Shown: positions 5,962 through 8,326 of the stretch, piece after piece
Layout of the letters: every line of letters starts with the position of its first letter
How positions within the stretch are numbered: position 1 is the stretch's first letter
Assembly (NCBI GenBank): GCA_013815405.1
Contig: JACDGF010000077.1
Span: 1 to 8,326 of the forward strand
From: Caulobacteraceae bacterium
Lineage (GTDB): Bacteria > Pseudomonadota > Alphaproteobacteria > Caulobacterales > Caulobacteraceae
Reading direction: 5' to 3'
DNA length: 8,326 nt
Notes under the pieces: generated by a model
The model's input: the letters and a program-made list of their open reading frames with translations, nothing else
Database searches by the model: none
What the model was told of the DNA's origin: nothing
Translations under genes and position numbers: made by a program

Positions 5962-6423
5962 ATGAAATCCATCGTCGCCATCGCCGCGATTGCCGCCCTG
6001 GGCCTCGCCGGCCAGGCCAGCGCCTTCTCGCTCAGCCCGAAGAACACCAACTTCACCGCCAGCGGCCCCACCTCCCTGACCGCGAACGGCATCACCCTGG
6101 CGTGCACCTCCACCTTCACGGGCAAGACCAACAAGAAGGGCACCGGCAAGATCACCGGCTTCTCCGCCGTGGGCCAGCCCGGCTGCACCTCGGTCGTCGG
6201 CAGCAACTTCCCCTGGAACGCCAAGGCGACCAGCGCAACCAACATCAAGTTCACCAACGTCCAGGTCGGGATTCCGAGCTTCGGCATCAACTGCGGCCCC
6301 GGCACGGTGAACTCCACCGACAACGCCTCCGGCCAGGTGACCTTCAACGCCACCCTGAACCCTGGCAACTGCCAAGTCAGCGGCACGGTGCAGTCGAGCC
6401 CCGCGATCACCATCGTACCGTAA
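5962..6423 (+). CDS. Small secreted four-cysteine protein 1 (PraB-like?)
   Basis: This 153-residue exported protein has a clear signal peptide (MKSIVAIAAIAALGLAGQASA, cleaved before FSLSP). The mature part is about 132 residues, rich in Thr, Ser, Asn and Gly, with alternating residues suggesting beta structure. It has four cysteines at 48, 75, 111 and 137, enough for two disulfides formed in the periplasm or outside the cell. It ends in SPAITIVP. The start is supported by AGGAAG 10 nt upstream. It is paralogous to the next gene, with the same cysteine pattern and C-terminal motif. From memory the pattern (FxxSP, TFTATGP-like, TLxCTxTFTG, NCGP, terminal TIVP) resembles the PraB family, extracellular proteins reported to stimulate alkane oxidation in Pseudomonas. 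That link is unverified. Position after a TonB receptor suggests a joint role in capturing or handling a substrate. Otherwise it is an uncharacterised secreted protein. Confidence 0.88.
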   Translation: MKSIVAIAAIAALGLAGQASAFSLSPKNTNFTASGPTSLTANGITLACTSTFTGKTNKKGTGKITGFSAVGQPGCTSVVGSNFPWNAKATSATNIKFTNVQVGIPSFGINCGPGTVNSTDNASGQVTFNATLNPGNCQVSGTVQSSPAITIVP

Positions 6424-6454
6424 GCTTCTCCACGCTTTCGTGATGCGAAACCAG

Positions 6455-6485
6455 GCCCCGACGGCGGAGACGCCGCCGGGGCTTT
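6455..6485 (+). terminator. Terminator-like hairpin after secreted protein 1
   Basis: GCCCCG (6455-6460) pairs with CGGGGC (6477-6482). After one mismatch, CGGCG pairs with CGCCG around a GAGA loop, giving a strong 11-bp stem about 30 nt after the stop codon. Only TTT follows directly, then CGCTT, so the U tract is weak. It probably acts as an intrinsic or partial terminator separating the two secreted-protein genes. Confidence 0.6.
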
Positions 6486-6573
6486 CGCTTAGGCCGGTCC
6501 GCCGGCTCTTCGCCATGATCGATAAGGGCCTTTCGCGCCCTCTCCTCGTGATCACCCCCAAAGGAAGACCCTC

Positions 6574-7032
6574 ATGAACCGACCCCTGATGCTCGGCGCC
6601 GCGATCACCGCCGCTCTCGGCCTGGCGACTTCGGCTTCGGCCTTCACCTTCAGCCCGGTGAAGAAGACCTTCACGGCCACCGGCCCGGCGGCCCTGACCC
6701 TGAACGGCGTCACCCTCAACTGCACCGCCACCTTCACCGGCAAGGTCGCCAAGACCGGCGCCATGGCCAAGATCACCGGGGCGAGCTTCACCGACGCGAC
6801 CGGATCGTGCGCCCAGGTCATCCCCGCCGACCTCCCCTGGATGGTCAAGCCGACCGGCGCCGCCACGATCTCGATCAACCATATCGCGGCCAGCGTCCCG
6901 GCCTGCGGCCCGGCCAAGATTAACGCCACCCTCGGCGGCGGGACGATCGGCATCAACACCACGATCAACCCCGGCGCCTGCATGATCAACGCCTCCCTGA
7001 ACACCTCGCCGACGATCTCCATCGTTCCGTAG
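6574..7032 (+). CDS. Small secreted four-cysteine protein 2 (PraB-like?)
   Basis: This 152-residue exported protein is a paralog of the one at 5962-6423. Its signal peptide occupies residues 1-23, ending TSASA before FTFSP. Cysteines at 50, 79, 111 and 136 align with those of copy 1, as do TFTATGP, the TLxCTATFTG block, the LPW motif (88-90), ACGP and the ending SPTISIVP. Compared with copy 1 it lacks about four residues before CGP. AAGGAAG lies 7 nt before the ATG. It has its own leader after the hairpin at 6455-6482 and is followed by a strong terminator, so it is probably transcribed separately or by read-through. Function is unknown; the PraB resemblance noted for copy 1 applies here even more closely (TFTATGP, LNCTATFTG). 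Divergence between the copies suggests an old tandem duplication. Confidence 0.88.
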   Translation: MNRPLMLGAAITAALGLATSASAFTFSPVKKTFTATGPAALTLNGVTLNCTATFTGKVAKTGAMAKITGASFTDATGSCAQVIPADLPWMVKPTGAATISINHIAASVPACGPAKINATLGGGTIGINTTINPGACMINASLNTSPTISIVP

Positions 7033-7036
7033 GACG

Positions 7037-7071
7037 CGGGCGGGCGCCCACGCCCGGACTTTTTCGTTTTT
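7037..7071 (+). terminator. Intrinsic terminator after secreted protein 2
   Basis: CGGGCG (7037-7042) pairs with CGCCCG (7051-7056) around an 8-nt loop that is itself GC-rich. GAC and then a T-rich tail of TTTTT, CG, TTTTT follow. It starts 4 nt after the TAG stop. Stem, position and T tract fit a Rho-independent terminator. Confidence 0.8.
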
Positions 7072-7436
7072 GGCTGGGTCCGTTGGCGCCCCCTTTGAAC
7101 ACCCAGGGCAAAGCGTTCAGATCAACAAAACCTTTCTCTCCCCGTTGGCGTGGGGGGAGCCGACTCGGCGAAGCCGAGCGGTAGGGGGCTCCTTTCAAGC
7201 GCCTGGGTCGCGGCGAGAGCCCCCTTCGGCGCTTCGCGCCACTTCCCCCAGAAGGCGAAGAGAACGTTTGGGCTGATCGATTCACGGATCGTTGATCTGA
7301 CCTCTTCGCGCTGTTTGAACACCCTCTCCCGTATTGTGGAAGAGGTGTTTCGTGGCCGATCTTCCACAGATGTGGGCATGCCGTAGCCCGCGAGACGGCG
7401 GGGGAGGATTCTAGAAACGAAGACGCCGCGCGCTAT
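7072..7436. other. Gene-free region with nested repeats
   Basis: No credible gene is seen here. Apart from the REP-like pair at 7152-7249, it contains a direct repeat TTTGAACACCC (7094-7104 and 7314-7324). It also has a 9-bp inverted pair CAGATCAAC/GTTGATCTG (7118-7126, 7291-7299) and an 8-bp inverted pair TGTGGAAG/CTTCCACA (7335-7342, 7361-7368). The direct repeats enclose about 230 bp that include the palindromes. This could be an inserted miniature element, but no terminal structure is fully convincing. Short open frames inside it have no Shine-Dalgarno and follow the palindromes. Confidence 0.45.
7152..7249. repeat. Pair of inverted REP-like palindromes (REPIN-type)
   Basis: Two related palindromic units face each other. 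The left unit (7152-7191) runs from GGGGGGAG to GGGGGCTC and encloses the hairpin CTCGGC-GAA-GCCGAG (7164-7178). The right unit (7217-7249), read on the minus strand, runs GGGGGAAG to GGGGGCTC and encloses GGCGC-GAA-GCGCC (7228-7240). Both share the G5 start, a stem with a GAA loop and the GGGGGCTC end, while stem sequences differ. The spacer is 25 nt. Similar clustered palindromes are common between genes of caulobacters and related alphaproteobacteria (from memory). Confidence 0.65.
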
Positions 7437-7550
7437 TCATCCTCCCTCTCCGGCACCACGTTGAGCTTGGGCCAGACGCTGAACCCGGGCGGCTGCAAGG
7501 TCTCCGGCAGCATCGCCCTCAACCCGACCCTGACCATCACCAACCCCTAG
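7437..7550 (+). pseudogene. 3' remnant of a third secreted four-cysteine paralog
   Basis: The frame ending in TAG at 7548-7550 translates from about 7437 to a 37-residue tail containing SGTTLSLGQTLNPGGCKVSG and ending PTLTITNP. It aligns with the C-terminus of the protein at 5962-6423 (SGQVTFNATLNPGNCQVSG, ending PAITIVP), including the fourth cysteine. The signal peptide, the first three cysteines and roughly 115 codons are missing, and there is no start codon or ribosome binding site. Upstream lies the repeat-rich region that probably replaced or deleted the 5' part. The alignment is seen directly; the deletion mechanism is inference. Confidence 0.75.
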
Positions 7551-7589
7551 AAGGGCCCGCGACACGGCCAAGGCGCGGCCGGCGGCGGC

Positions 7590-8036
7590 TCAGATCCACC
7601 GCCGGACGCGGCCGACGTAGTCGTCGTAGGCGGCGCCGAACTGGCGGCGCATCTTGGCCTCCTCGAAGGGGATGTGGACCCAGTTCGCGGTGGCGAAGAC
7701 GGCGAAGGGGGCCGCCAGCATCGGCCAGGCGCCGACCCACAGGGCTATGCCGAGGCTCACAACGACGAGGCCGAGGTACATGGGGTTGCGGGTGAGGCGA
7801 TAGGGGCCGCGCGTGACGAGCTTGGCGTTGGCGGGCGAGGTCGGATTGACCTCGGTTCCCTCCCGCTGGAAGAGGGCGATCGCCCAGCCGGGCGGTATCC
7901 AGCCCAGAAACGTCAGGGCGATCCCGAGCGGCGCCAGGGGCGGACCGGGGAGTCTCGGCCAGCCCGACACCCAGCTGATCGCCGCGAAGACGAGAAGATA
8001 CAGGAGGGTCCAGACGGGCGGCGGAAGCTTGAGCAT
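7590..8036 (-). CDS. Isoprenylcysteine carboxyl methyltransferase-like membrane protein
   Basis: This 148-residue integral membrane protein belongs to the ICMT/PEMT-like methyltransferase group. Hydrophobic segments lie near residues 8-24, 34-56 and 88-118. The family signature is present: GPYRLTRNPMYLG at 77-89 and, near the C-terminus, a helix with HIPFEEAKMRRQFGAAYDDY (121-140). In the family these regions bind S-adenosylmethionine and place the lipophilic acceptor at the membrane. Bacteria generally lack prenylated proteins, so the natural substrate is unknown and may be a small lipophilic molecule or lipid. The start ATG at 8036 has a strong AAGGAGG 7 nt upstream on the minus strand. The open frame extends back to 8213 into the repeat array and is rejected there. 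The gene converges on the secreted-protein remnant with about 40 bp between them and has no operon partner in view. Confidence 0.88.
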   Translation of the reverse strand: MLKLPPPVWTLLYLLVFAAISWVSGWPRLPGPPLAPLGIALTFLGWIPPGWAIALFQREGTEVNPTSPANAKLVTRGPYRLTRNPMYLGLVVVSLGIALWVGAWPMLAAPFAVFATANWVHIPFEEAKMRRQFGAAYDDYVGRVRRWI

Positions 8037-8198
8037 GTCGGATCCTCCTTGCCGCGCTCCGTCAGCATAGGCCAAGCCGCCGCGCGCCGCGCGAGCGTTT
8101 CGATCGCCGGGCTGGCTTAGGGCCCGTTGGAAAATAGCTGAATCGAATCTTGGGTGTGTCTCTTGGCGAATGCCGTGGTATCCGACGCATCGTCTGAA

Positions 8199-8292
8199 AC
8201 GCCAAGACGCCAAGACGCCAAGACGCCAAGAAAGACAAGGCGCTACGCGCGAAGCGCCGAATTTCCTCCTTGGCGTCTTGGCGTCTTGGCGT
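8199..8292. repeat. Gene-less inverted array of the 8-nt repeat (miniature form)
   Basis: Four perfect ACGCCAAG units (8199-8230) face three perfect CTTGGCGT units (8269-8292) across 38 nt. Three units on each side give a 24-bp perfect stem. The centre contains a further hairpin, GGCGCT (8239-8244) with AGCGCC (8253-8258) and an 8-nt loop. CTC directly before the right array matches the GAG-type inner unit of the cassette at 1516-1974. The right edge, CTTGGCGTTG followed by a run of A (8296-8300), matches that cassette's right edge. The 162 nt between it and the methyltransferase start hold no gene and no convincing promoter. It looks like a short non-coding derivative of the GxxExxY cassette (inference). 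Confidence 0.85.
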
Positions 8293-8326
8293 TGAAAAAC
8301 GGTTCGAGACCCGCGCGGTATCAGAT

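Noticed and set aside
7070..7386. Several 68-99 codon open frames on both strands
   Set aside because: They run through palindromic repeats, overlap each other, lack Shine-Dalgarno sequences and show no protein-like composition.
8125..8169. Degenerate relics of the 8-nt repeat (CTTGGGTG, CTTGGCGA) and CGTTGGAAAA
   Set aside because: Single imperfect units in the wrong order relative to the A run and not in 8-nt register; chance cannot be excluded.

Overview
The window is GC-rich (roughly 70% in most genes by eye, with G/C-ending codons). It holds a Coq4-type ubiquinone gene, TetR regulators, a sphingomonad/caulobacter-style TonB-dependent receptor and clustered intergenic palindromes. Together these point to an alphaproteobacterium, plausibly Caulobacterales (Phenylobacterium/Caulobacter-like). 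The taxonomy is inferred; no rRNA or other marker is present.

Layout. Positions 20-790 (minus) encode a Coq4-family ubiquinone biosynthesis protein with the intact HDxxHx11E metal motif. It diverges from a TetR-family regulator (840-1454, plus) across about 50 bp. A second, clearly paralogous TetR regulator (2092-2715, plus) follows. Between the two sits a compact cassette: a GxxExxY-family gene (1547-1939) whose start and stop codons almost touch inverted arrays of an 8-nt repeat (ACGCCAAG/GAGCCAAG; 1523-1546 and 1941-1964). Downstream of the second TetR gene are a 988-residue TonB-dependent receptor (2835-5801) and two paralogous secreted four-cysteine proteins (5962-6423 and 6574-7032), each followed by a terminator-like hairpin. 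A gene-poor stretch (7033-7436) carries a pair of inverted REP-like palindromes. After it comes the 3' remnant of a third secreted paralog (7437-7550). A convergent isoprenylcysteine-methyltransferase-like membrane protein (7590-8036, minus) follows. The window ends in a second inverted array of the same 8-nt repeat with no gene inside (8199-8292).

How the genes may work together. The second TetR regulator, the receptor and the secreted four-cysteine proteins lie in the same direction and form a plausible uptake locus: regulator, outer-membrane importer and exported small proteins. The secreted proteins resemble, from memory, PraB-type proteins linked to alkane use, so a hydrophobic substrate is possible but unproven. 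The first TetR regulator may control coq4 or itself from the shared divergent promoter.

The most unusual content is the repeat-bracketed GxxExxY cassette and the gene-less version of its repeats 6.2 kb away. The pair resembles an autonomous unit and a miniature derivative, comparable in layout to RAYT/REPIN systems. In the cassette the repeat itself supplies the AAGGAG ribosome binding site, and the downstream array is complementary to it.
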